Assembly: GCA_028274765.1 (NCBI GenBank)
Contig: JAQCND010000291.1
Location: 1 to 35,628 of the forward strand
Reading direction: 5' to 3'
DNA length: 35,628 nucleotides
Origin: Bradymonadaceae bacterium
GTDB lineage: Bacteria; Myxococcota_A; Bradymonadia; Bradymonadales; Bradymonadaceae
The notes beneath the pieces are model-generated. The model had not been told where the DNA came from and ran no database searches. It worked only from the letters and a program-made list of their open reading frames with translations. The stretch's first letter is position 1; each line of letters opens with the position of its first letter. Positions 19,276 to 28,097 of the stretch are shown one piece after another. The translations under genes were made by a program, and so were the position numbers.

Positions 19276-20337
19276 TCACCCGGCTCGGAGATGTTCCTCG
19301 CGCTGTTCGATCAACCACTCGACGAGTTTGCGGTAGTCCTTGGCGCCTCGGCTGTTGGGCGCGTATTCAAAGATGGTCTCGTTTTCGCCGGGCGCTTCTT
19401 TGAGACGAGTGTTGACCCGTATGGGCGGGAGAACCTTGTCGTGAAAGTGGCTCTTGAGGGTCTTGATTGACTCGTCGCTGATATTGTTGCGAATGTCGTA
19501 GAAGGTCGGGAGAATTCCGAGAATGTCGATCGAATGCACCAGCTCCCGGTTGACGCGCTTCAGGGTTTGCAGCACCTGTTTGACTCCGACGAGACTCAAA
19601 AAGTCACAGGCCACCGGAACGAGGAGGTGGTCCGCAAAGATGAGGGCGTTTTTGTTCAGCAGAGAGAGACTCGGCCCGCAGTCGATGAGAACGAACTCGT
19701 AGACGAGATTCCCGTGGAGCTTGTTGCGCAAGACCTTGTCGGCGTTGCCCTCCATGCGTGCCAGGAAGATTTCGGCCGATGCCAGGGATTCGTCGGCGAC
19801 GAGCACATCGAGATTGGGACGGGCCTGAACGACTGTCTCGTCGAGCGGCTTGTCGTCGACGATCAGGTCGTAGACGGTATCTTCGGCATCGACGCCGAGA
19901 CTGATCCCGATTTGTCCCTGACTGTCGAGATCGATCAGGAGCACGCGATGGCCCTCTTCAGCGAGGCCGGCGGCCACGGAGACACTCGTCGTCGTCTTGC
20001 CCGTGCCTCCTTTTTGGTTGAGGACGGCAATGCGCATCGGCCCCCGTTTGGCGCGAGCGTTGCGACGCCGCTGCTTGGAGGCGACGGGCCGTCGACACTC
20101 CATACTGCAAAAATACACGGCTTCGCCCTCTTTTTCGCCCTGCTGATAGGCGTATTTGGGAACGAACTCTTCGCCACAGCTCGAGCAGACGACCGCCCCC
20201 CGACGGGAGCGATCCTCCTCCCGACACGTGTCGCTGCAGAAATAGGTAACTTCCCCGTCGTCTCGCTTCACTTGATCGGGATTTTTGACGAGAAATTGTT
20301 CCTCACAAACGGAGCAGGTTTTCAGAGCCGTTGCCAT
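19276..20337 (-). CDS. ParA/MinD-family ATPase with N-terminal tandem Cys-rich zinc-finger-like region
   Basis: Deviant Walker A VLNQKGGTGKTTTSVSVAAGLAEEG, DLDSQGQ, VLIDCGPSLSLLNKNAL; N-terminus CSVC...FCSDTC and CSSC...FCSMEC. Start at ATG 20337. Confidence 0.9.
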   Translation of the reverse strand: MATALKTCSVCEEQFLVKNPDQVKRDDGEVTYFCSDTCREEDRSRRGAVVCSSCGEEFVPKYAYQQGEKEGEAVYFCSMECRRPVASKQRRRNARAKRGPMRIAVLNQKGGTGKTTTSVSVAAGLAEEGHRVLLIDLDSQGQIGISLGVDAEDTVYDLIVDDKPLDETVVQARPNLDVLVADESLASAEIFLARMEGNADKVLRNKLHGNLVYEFVLIDCGPSLSLLNKNALIFADHLLVPVACDFLSLVGVKQVLQTLKRVNRELVHSIDILGILPTFYDIRNNISDESIKTLKSHFHDKVLPPIRVNTRLKEAPGENETIFEYAPNSRGAKDYRKLVEWLIEQREEHLRAG

Positions 20338-20475
20338 CGGTGCCCTCGTTTCGTATCGGATGATCTTTCCATCCATTAGCCGGATTCCCCCCGGTGACTC
20401 CCCCCCCATTCCGATCCGGTGCAGGTACGATGTCCTCCCGTCGTTGTAGCGGGGGTGCGGCGTCGATACCTCTGT

Positions 20476-20491
20476 TGCGCTTCGAAGCGCA
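20476..20491. promoter_or_regulatory. Perfect 16-bp palindrome upstream of the parA-like gene
   Basis: TGCGCTTCGAAGCGCA equals its own reverse complement; flanked by GATAC (20465-20469) and GTATC (20493-20497). Confidence 0.4.
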
Positions 20492-20745
20492 TGTATCTAC
20501 AAGCCATCATACAGGTTGAGGCGCTCGACTTCCAGTCCCCGTCCAGCACGAAGTGCCTTCGTCAGCCGTGGGTTCAGCTCCGAGTGAACGGGTCGCCTCG
20601 CTTCTCCCGAAAGAGAGTCATTCGACGATGGGCCGGCGAGGCCGCTCTCATGGAAGTACGGAAGCGTTCCAAGAGACGTGATGCCGTGACAAGTTTCCTA
20701 CGGATCGCGATGATATCTCCCAGCACGGAGACATCGAAAACATCA

Positions 20746-20768
20746 GGGGGCGCGTCGCGGATGCCCCC
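20746..20768 (-). terminator. Candidate intrinsic terminator of the flippase-like gene
   Basis: On minus strand GGGGGC-N11-GCCCCC followed by CTGATGTTTTCG, starting 4 nt after the stop codon at 20772. Confidence 0.4.
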
Positions 20769-20771
20769 GCA

Positions 20772-21767
20772 TCATGCCGACGACGAGGAGGCGTCGTCCC
20801 CGTACCTCGTGCGATAGTAGACGAGGGCCACGAGCCCCAGAAGCACGCCAAACCAGAGCGTGGCGAATCGAATGACGTATGTGGCCAGTGTCGCCACCGA
20901 TTTGGAGTCGAACACGCCGAACACCCCGAACAGCAGGCCGATCATCACCGCCTCGGCCGCCCCGAGTCCGCCGGGGAGTCCGCTGACGGCTCCGGCAATC
21001 GTCGGGATGGAGTAGATGAAAAAGGCCATGTACAGATTCACATCGCCAGCGCCGAGGGTCTGCAGGATCCAGAACAATGCGACGCCCTCCATCGACCAGG
21101 CGACGACGCTCAAGATCGTCGTGCCCCCCAGAATGCGCCATCCGACCAGCTCGTACATCGACTCGTAGGCCTCCTCGAGCCCCGATCGGAACCGACCGAC
21201 AAGGGGGAGATCGCCGATCCAGTCGAGACACGCGAGCATCCAGTCGCGCTGATGCAACAGGACGAGCCCGAGGAGGATACCGATCAAAGTCAATACGAGA
21301 ACGGCGCGTCCGTAATCGAAAATCACGACTCCGACCCCGGCGATGACGATCATCCCCAACAGATCGGTGACGCGCTCGGCGATGACGATGGGCGCGGTGC
21401 GTGCAATCGAAATGTCCCGTGATTCCTTGAGCAGAAAGCTCTTGAGCACCTCCCCGACTTTGCCCGGGGTCACCGCCATGACCATGCCGGCCACGAAGGC
21501 CGTGGCACTCTCGGTCCAGGGGACGGAGATGTCGAGATATTTGAGATACCAGTGCCACTTCACAAAGCGGAGAGCATAGTTGACGAGCGTCAGTACCAGT
21601 GCCCCCAGAAAGACCCAGGGTGGAAAGTCGACCGCGTGGCCCAGCAATTTTTCGGCGTCCGACCACAGGGAGATACTGGCGTAGATGACACCGCCCAGTA
21701 CGAGGCCGATTGCGATGTTGCGTTCGAGATGTTCCAAGGTGACGTCACGTCCAGAGGGAGATACCAT
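20772..21767 (-). CDS. Lysylphosphatidylglycerol synthase TM-region / flippase-like integral membrane protein (UPF0104 family)
   Basis: FVKWHWYLKYLDISVPWTESATAFVAGMVMAVTPGKVGEVLKSFLLKESRDIS...VIAERVTDLLGM and AGAVSGLPGGLGAAEAVMIGLL motifs. Likely start ATG at 21767. Confidence 0.88.
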   Translation of the reverse strand: MVSPSGRDVTLEHLERNIAIGLVLGGVIYASISLWSDAEKLLGHAVDFPPWVFLGALVLTLVNYALRFVKWHWYLKYLDISVPWTESATAFVAGMVMAVTPGKVGEVLKSFLLKESRDISIARTAPIVIAERVTDLLGMIVIAGVGVVIFDYGRAVLVLTLIGILLGLVLLHQRDWMLACLDWIGDLPLVGRFRSGLEEAYESMYELVGWRILGGTTILSVVAWSMEGVALFWILQTLGAGDVNLYMAFFIYSIPTIAGAVSGLPGGLGAAEAVMIGLLFGVFGVFDSKSVATLATYVIRFATLWFGVLLGLVALVYYRTRYGDDASSSSA

Positions 21768-22102
21768 GCTGCGTCGGCGGGCCACGGTATCGAGTGGCGA
21801 ATGGGGTTTCAACCGGCGATCCGCTCCCGGTAGATTCGGGCGCCGAGACGTCACGCTCTGTCGAGAGTTCTTGAGACACCGGGCGAACAGAGGCGATTCG
21901 TGTCGGTCCGGAGGCGGACCGATCCATTCGTCGCTCGATGTGAGGCGACGAGGAGAGATTCCAATCGGCGTCCTCCTCCTCGTGGATGTTGTCTGAACCT
22001 TTACGAGACTCCCGACCAGCCGGTAGTATCCCGATGACGCGATGCACCAGTCCCCTCGTCGAGAGAGGGGAGATACCTCTCATGTCCCCACGGGGGTTTG
22101 TC

Positions 22103-23950
22103 ATGGCCAATCGTCAGAGGCGCGACTCTCGCGATACCTCCTCGAGCGGGAAACTCAGCACCGACAAGCGCGAGCAGCTCCGGCTCGCTCGACGATGTTT
22201 CGATGCGATCGAGCGACTCGTCGACAGCTCCAGCGGATATCCTCCCGGACACCCCGTCGTCGAGGAAGCACTCGACAACGTCGAGGACGCCTTCTATTCG
22301 TTTTTCAACATGAACGACCGTCTCGCGCTCCGCATCGATGCCCACGAAGCGTATCTCATGGGGACCGACCAGGTGATCTGGGAGACCTCCCGGCCGGACG
22401 ACTACTGCTTCGCGCTCAATCGCGACGGCGTCTACATACTCTACTTCATGGCGGGTATTCACCGGCGCGAGCTGAGACACCTCGTATCGGTTCTCGAACA
22501 GATCGTCGCGGGGACGAATCTCGACGACGATGACCGTGACGATGCCGCCGCGGCCTCCGATCATCGCCCCGATGCCGCCTCGGCGCTCATCGATGCAAAC
22601 TTCGATTACATTGGATTCGAAGCTCTCGATGCGTCGCTGGCCTGGCTGGCCGGACTCGACGTCGAGCTCGGCCAGCGGGACAGTCCCGAAGAAAAAAAAG
22701 CCGTCCGCCAACTCTACGACCGGGTCTTCGATGCCTATCCCGACCTCGAAGGCGACGACGACGGAGGAGGCGAGACGCTCGATGCCAAACTCGATCTCGA
22801 CGTCGATACACACGCCGAACGACAGCGACGCATCGAGTCGGGCAGCGATCACCTCCTCAGCCTCAAACCCGCGCATCAGGATCGTCTCAACGCGGTCAAA
22901 CAGCACCTGTTGCGCGGCGACGAACTCGAAGAGCGCTACGGGGAAGCACTCGCCTCGATTTTGGCCTCGAGCCAGGCCTCGTCGACCCTCCGCGAGCGAG
23001 CGTTCGACCGCGTGGCCAATCTCCTCACCCGCCTGATCGAGGGCGATCAACCCTGGGAGTCCATCTCTTTGCTGAAGACCCTGCACCGGTGGCGAGGCAA
23101 TTTCGACTCCGAAGTCACCGATCGCCTCCGGACCATCGTCGAAGATCGCATGACCGGGCCGCGACTCGACTCGCTGGTCGAACGCATCGCTTCGGAAGAT
23201 CCCGACGTCCGTCAGTCGATCCTCCACCTCTTCGATGCACTCGCACTCGACGAAGCTTCGGCCAGTCTCGTCGAACTCCTGGCCTTCGAGATCGAGGATG
23301 AGGTCCAGCAAGATATCTTTCAGTATCTGGATCGGCGAGCCGGGAAGGCCGGACTCAATGTCATCGGGGAACACCTCGAGTCACTGACGGATACGATCAT
23401 CGATCGCATCATCGAGATCGCGATCGACAATATGCCGAGCACGCGCCTCTTTTTGCTCGACGTCCTGCGACTTCAGGTCGATCCCGATGTCAAGATACGA
23501 GTGCTCGAGGCCCTCCAGGGACACTGGGAAGAACCTCGCGAGATTCGGACGTATGTCGTGCCGCTGCTGAACCACCTGAACTCGGAGCTCCGCACCCTCG
23601 CGATCGAGAGTATCGACGAGGGAGCCCCTCAGCATGCCAGGCGCGTCCTCGAACCTCATATCGATAGAGAGCTCTCGGAGATCCCTCGAGACGAGCTCGA
23701 GACGCTCGTCACTACATTTGCTCAACACGGCGGCCAAAAGGCAGCCGAGGCGCTCGAATCGAACATTCGCATTCGCAAACGCGGATTCGTCAATCAGGAG
23801 CGCAAAGAAACGGCCGAAGCCATCGCCCGAGCCTTGCTCCAGGCGCCGACCCCGCCCATCATCGACATGTTGGATTCAGTCGCCGACGACTGGCTCGTCC
23901 CCAGCGACATCCGAGACGCCTGTGAGGAAGTAGTCGACGTCGTCGGCTGA
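22103..23950 (+). CDS. HEAT-repeat-like alpha-solenoid protein
   Basis: N-terminal YPPGHPVVEEALDNVEDAFYSFF...RIDAHEAYLMGTDQVIWE...GIHRRELRHLVSVLEQI, then helical repeats (FDALALDEASASLVELLAFEIEDEVQQDIFQYLDRRAGKAGL...). Alternative start 22082. Confidence 0.7.
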   Translation: MANRQRRDSRDTSSSGKLSTDKREQLRLARRCFDAIERLVDSSSGYPPGHPVVEEALDNVEDAFYSFFNMNDRLALRIDAHEAYLMGTDQVIWETSRPDDYCFALNRDGVYILYFMAGIHRRELRHLVSVLEQIVAGTNLDDDDRDDAAAASDHRPDAASALIDANFDYIGFEALDASLAWLAGLDVELGQRDSPEEKKAVRQLYDRVFDAYPDLEGDDDGGGETLDAKLDLDVDTHAERQRRIESGSDHLLSLKPAHQDRLNAVKQHLLRGDELEERYGEALASILASSQASSTLRERAFDRVANLLTRLIEGDQPWESISLLKTLHRWRGNFDSEVTDRLRTIVEDRMTGPRLDSLVERIASEDPDVRQSILHLFDALALDEASASLVELLAFEIEDEVQQDIFQYLDRRAGKAGLNVIGEHLESLTDTIIDRIIEIAIDNMPSTRLFLLDVLRLQVDPDVKIRVLEALQGHWEEPREIRTYVVPLLNHLNSELRTLAIESIDEGAPQHARRVLEPHIDRELSEIPRDELETLVTTFAQHGGQKAAEALESNIRIRKRGFVNQERKETAEAIARALLQAPTPPIIDMLDSVADDWLVPSDIRDACEEVVDVVG

Positions 23951-23981
23951 TCGGCTCGATTGACTCGCCACGTGGATCATC

Positions 23982-25436
23982 ATGAGTTCACACCATTCAT
24001 CTATCGGTCCCTCGGATTCACGACTCTCCTCCAGCCAATTCGAGGACATCGATCCGGACGACGACCAGACGTTCGGGACCACCTTCGTCGATCTCCTCTA
24101 CAAACTCTGCAAGGTGGGCTCGATCTTCGAGGTCGACCACGAGCAGACCGAGGATGCCATCGACACGTTCATGAGCTTCTTTCGCGAAGCGCTCACCCAG
24201 CGAGCCCAGGAGGCGATCTCGTTTCAGATACGCGGAGAGTTCGTGATCGTCGACGAGACCCAGATACAACTGCCTCTTCAGTCCCAGAAGCGACTGCGCG
24301 AACTTCGAGATATCTTCGAGGAGGTCCGGCTCCGCGGGGTGACGTTTCGCCGAGGCCTGACCACCGATGATCTCGAGCGCATGCTCGAGGAGATGCACCG
24401 CATCATCGAGGCGGATGACGACGAGCATATCGGGGGCGTCGACATTCTTCATATTACCCTCGAACTCGGCGAACCCAGGCGCTCGGTGTCCGAAGCGCTG
24501 GGTGATGTCACCCGAGACATGTACGTCTCTCATCTCTATGTACGATGGTTGGTCAAGGTTCGCCACGCTCAGCAGCGAATCCAGAAAGAAGACCCGTCCG
24601 ATGCCTCGGTCGATTCGCTCGAGCGCATCATTCAAAATGTCGCCAAACAACTGCGAGAGAACGATTTTACCATTCTGAGTCTCCCGCCGATCGAGGTCCT
24701 TTCGCCGAGCCTCGCGACCCATTCGGTCCATGCGTCTATCTACTCGATGTTGATCTGTGACCGGCTCGGCGTCCCAGCTCGCACGACGAGCTATCTCGGA
24801 GCTGCCGTGATTGCACAGGATTTCGACCGTCTTCGAGGGATCTCGGCCAAACGACAGGAGAGTGGTCGGAACGTCTCGGCCACCAAGATCTTCGCGGCCA
24901 ACCGACGCGACATCGCCAAGATGCTCGATCGTCTCGACGGTCGGGTTTCGTCTGCCCTTCGATCGCTTCTGACTTACGAGCGAGCGCTTCCCTGGGACGA
25001 GACCGTCGACCATCCCTTCTATCAAAAAGAACGGAACGTCCACGCGGCCAATCGCATGGTCGATCTGGCTCGTCAGTACGATCTGCTCGCCCAGGGATTG
25101 AAGGGAGAGGGCGATCGAAGCCCGAAGCGAGCTCTGGATCTCATCCGTCGACGGGCGGGCGACGATTTTGATCCAGCACTCGTCCAGCTCTTTACAGCAG
25201 TCATGGGGGCGTATCCCGTCGGCACGACCGTCGAACTCAACACGGGGGATCGCGCCGTCGTGACCTATCCTCCGTCTCCCTCCGACGACCCCACTCGCCC
25301 GGAGGTGCGTCTCGTCGAGCGCAACGGCCAGCCCAGGGCCGACCTGACGGCATCGCGCTACGACAATGTCGCGATTGCCGACGTCATCGAGCCCGACGAA
25401 CAGAGCGGAGACGACGACGTCTTCATTCTCACGTGA
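23982..25436 (+). CDS. HD-GYP-like protein with degenerate catalytic domain
   Basis: Retains HSVH...LICDRLGVPARTTSYLGAAVIAQDFD where HD-GYP proteins have HSVN...LGLAALLHDIG, and the C-terminal signature FDPALVQLFTAVMGAYPVGTTVELNTGDRAVVTYPP...RPEVRLV. Shares an N-terminal module type with the upstream HEAT gene. Confidence 0.7.
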   Translation: MSSHHSSIGPSDSRLSSSQFEDIDPDDDQTFGTTFVDLLYKLCKVGSIFEVDHEQTEDAIDTFMSFFREALTQRAQEAISFQIRGEFVIVDETQIQLPLQSQKRLRELRDIFEEVRLRGVTFRRGLTTDDLERMLEEMHRIIEADDDEHIGGVDILHITLELGEPRRSVSEALGDVTRDMYVSHLYVRWLVKVRHAQQRIQKEDPSDASVDSLERIIQNVAKQLRENDFTILSLPPIEVLSPSLATHSVHASIYSMLICDRLGVPARTTSYLGAAVIAQDFDRLRGISAKRQESGRNVSATKIFAANRRDIAKMLDRLDGRVSSALRSLLTYERALPWDETVDHPFYQKERNVHAANRMVDLARQYDLLAQGLKGEGDRSPKRALDLIRRRAGDDFDPALVQLFTAVMGAYPVGTTVELNTGDRAVVTYPPSPSDDPTRPEVRLVERNGQPRADLTASRYDNVAIADVIEPDEQSGDDDVFILT

Positions 25437-25490
25437 GCTGGTGGACGTAAGGAAAGAGGGCGAGGGGCGGGGCACGATCCGGACATGGGT

Positions 25491-28097
25491 TTACCGCACG
25501 TCGATGATGTCCTCGCGCAGCATGTCGACGAGGAGTTCGAGAGTCTCCTGGCGTCTCATCGAGCTGATTTCGAGGATGTCCTCGAAGGTGATGCGACCAT
25601 CGATCAGACTGAGGACGTAGCCACATCGGTGGTCGAGGTCGGCGCCCGAGAGATCGAGCTCGCTCATGGCGACGTTTTGGGTGGGAACGTCCTCGAGTGA
25701 CCCCAGTTGATCGGCCAGACTCGAACTCTGTACCTCTTCGATCCCCTTGAGTATCTCTTGAGCGCGATGATTATCGGGATTGCGCTCGAGCACCGACTGT
25801 ACGAGGTCGCGTGCCGACTCGTGATTGTCGGATTCGATGAGCTGCTCGGCTTCGTCGAGCAATCGAAAGGCGCCCGACTGAACATGGCTCGAGGGTTCTG
25901 AGCTGGCTTCGGGGACGTCAACGGGGTCGGCATTCAGCCCGGGGACTTGAGTGTCAGAACTGGAAGGATCGGCCTCGCTCTCCTCTGTCCCGACGTCCGC
26001 CGAGGACGCCTCCGACTCCAGCGTCCCGGACGATTCGAACGCATCACTCGAACCGTCCTCGAGGTCGTCTTCGATCTCGACGAGCGGATCTCCCTGGTAC
26101 TGGCGCTTTTGATGATCGCCCTCCTGGCTCTCGTCGGAATGTTCGGAGATCGAGTCGGCCAGATCGAAAAACTCGTTGTCGGCCGATTCGCTCGAGGGCT
26201 GTTCATTCGTCTCCTCGCGCGATCGGGCCGAGCTCGTCTCGGACGACTCCTCGAGTGAATCGTCAATCGACTCGAGGCTCGAATGGCTCGCGCGGTATCG
26301 CGCTTGTTCGTCGTCCGGTTCCTGCGTTCGCGGCTCGGAGTCTTCCGATGCCTCGAGTTCTCCATCGACGAGGTCGGCCGACGAGCCCGGTTCAAAAAGC
26401 GGAGCCGACTCTTCTTCTTGTTTGGGCTCGACGGGCCCATCCTGAACAGCTTCCCCGAGCTCGTCGTCTTCCTCGTCCTCCGGTTCGAGTCCATCGATGT
26501 CGAGGTCGATCGCCTCTCGCTCTTCGTCGTCGCTTGCTTCCCCGAGCCCCGCCGCATCTTCAGGGGGGGTCCCTCCGGGTTCGGTCCCCTCGAATTCGTC
26601 GAACGAAACGCTCATCGCCTCGTCGTCATCGGTCTCGAGGGAATCCGACTCTTCATCCGGCGCTCCTCCCTCGAAGCTCATGTCCAGATCGCCGAGGTCG
26701 TCCCCCACCGACTCCGAAGCGTCCGGCGACGCGATCGGGTCCGAGATCCCGAGATCCATGTCCTCCTCCCGGTCGGACGAGGGAACGGGTGTCTCGTCGT
26801 CGGAGGATGAAGAGGGGGGTGGGGTCCGTTCGGTGTCGTCGAATTCCTCGAACGAAAACCCCTCCTCGCCGTCGTCCGGGCGTCCCCCGTCGAATTCGGC
26901 CGATTCGGCGAAAGAATCGTCGGCATCGCCGGCGGGAACGTCGTCTTGGCCAAACGACAGGTCGAAGTCGTCGTCGGAGGCTTCTCCCTCCAGATCGTCG
27001 ATCTCTTCGAAGTCATCGAAAGAGAGCTCCATGGCCTCACCCTCCGAGGAATCGGCAGATGCCTCCTCGGAGGGAGTGGTCGAGGGGGAACTCGGAGTGG
27101 GAGTAGCGGAGCTGGACGAGGTCTTCTCGGAAGTATCGGTGGAATGGGCGTTCAGAGCATCGTCGGAGGTACCTTCGAGAAAGGCATCCCCGTCGTGGTC
27201 GGAGTCGGTTCCAAGTGCCGGTTCGTCGGACGGGGGCTCGTCCATCTCTAGGTCGTCCATGCCGCCGAGTAGTTCCTCGGCTTCGAGCGAGTCGTCGGAT
27301 GAAGACGGGGAGGGGGCACTCTCCTCTCGGTGGGGCGAATCGTCGCTCCCTGCCGGAGATCCCGAAGAGGAGGAGGGATTACTCCCCTCTCGGGGGGGCG
27401 AGTCGTCGCTTTCCTCCGGGGGGCGCGAAGACGAGGAGGGGTCGACGGGCGCCTCCGGTTGACGAGGGGGCAACTCGTGGGAGTCCGTCGAGGAAGATTC
27501 GGGAGTCGAGTCAATCGTGCCGAACTCCAGATCGTCGAGAGCAGGCGAGGAGGCTCCCGGTTCCGGCGTTTGAGTCTGGGGGAGCGACTCCGACTCGGAG
27601 GTCGGCGGTTCGTCGAGTGTCTCCTCGTCGTGAACCGACGAGGCCACTTCGATATCGGCGATCGGCTCTTCGAGCGCCTCGAGATCGTCCTCGTCGTCGA
27701 CGTCCACGGCGTCGACCTCCGACGTCTCTTGCGAGCCGGTGGCCGGCACGAGTTCGTTCGCCGAAAAATCCGTCTGCGAATCGGAGATCTCTTCCAGGTC
27801 GGCGAATACGTCGGCTCCGGAATCGGATGGGTCGTCCGTCGTACCATCGGAGTCGGTGTCGGCGCGCGTCTGCTCGGCAATGGTATCGTCGAGCCAGTTG
27901 CGAATGGCCTCTATGTTGGCCTGTCCCGGTCCGGCCCGAAGCTCCTGTACCTGGGCGTCGACGTCGGCGTCGAGCACCTCCCAGTCGCGAATACGAACCA
28001 GAAGCTGGAGCGCCTCGACGAATGCCTCTTCGTCGAGCGCCCGCCTGGTCTCTCGAAGTGTCTCGATCAGTTCCGCTTGGTCTGAGACTCCAGTCAT
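25491..28097 (-). CDS. Large acidic, Ser/Asp/Glu-rich disordered protein with C-terminal TPR-like and IDG-type winged-helix-like modules
   Basis: ~868 aa; helical N-terminus, ~600 aa of SDE-rich low complexity, then LLDEAEQLIESDNHESARDLVQSVLERNPDNHRAQEIL and LDHRCGYVLSLIDGRITFEDILEISSMRRQETLELLVDMLREDIIDV. Start ATG 28097 (MTGVSD) or 28115. Confidence 0.75.
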   Translation of the reverse strand: MTGVSDQAELIETLRETRRALDEEAFVEALQLLVRIRDWEVLDADVDAQVQELRAGPGQANIEAIRNWLDDTIAEQTRADTDSDGTTDDPSDSGADVFADLEEISDSQTDFSANELVPATGSQETSEVDAVDVDDEDDLEALEEPIADIEVASSVHDEETLDEPPTSESESLPQTQTPEPGASSPALDDLEFGTIDSTPESSSTDSHELPPRQPEAPVDPSSSSRPPEESDDSPPREGSNPSSSSGSPAGSDDSPHREESAPSPSSSDDSLEAEELLGGMDDLEMDEPPSDEPALGTDSDHDGDAFLEGTSDDALNAHSTDTSEKTSSSSATPTPSSPSTTPSEEASADSSEGEAMELSFDDFEEIDDLEGEASDDDFDLSFGQDDVPAGDADDSFAESAEFDGGRPDDGEEGFSFEEFDDTERTPPPSSSSDDETPVPSSDREEDMDLGISDPIASPDASESVGDDLGDLDMSFEGGAPDEESDSLETDDDEAMSVSFDEFEGTEPGGTPPEDAAGLGEASDDEEREAIDLDIDGLEPEDEEDDELGEAVQDGPVEPKQEEESAPLFEPGSSADLVDGELEASEDSEPRTQEPDDEQARYRASHSSLESIDDSLEESSETSSARSREETNEQPSSESADNEFFDLADSISEHSDESQEGDHQKRQYQGDPLVEIEDDLEDGSSDAFESSGTLESEASSADVGTEESEADPSSSDTQVPGLNADPVDVPEASSEPSSHVQSGAFRLLDEAEQLIESDNHESARDLVQSVLERNPDNHRAQEILKGIEEVQSSSLADQLGSLEDVPTQNVAMSELDLSGADLDHRCGYVLSLIDGRITFEDILEISSMRRQETLELLVDMLREDIIDVR

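Noticed and set aside
22001-25475. Long minus-strand ORFs 22001..23374 (457 aa) and 24018..25475 (485 aa)
   Set aside because: Antisense to the HEAT and HD-GYP-like genes; composition typical of antisense translation and no motif recognised.
26176-27462. Ser-rich plus-strand ORFs (26176..26445, 26497..27462) looking like a Ser-rich surface protein
   Set aside because: Reverse complement of SDE-rich coding (GAx/TCx codons yield Ser on the other strand); no start context or independent support.
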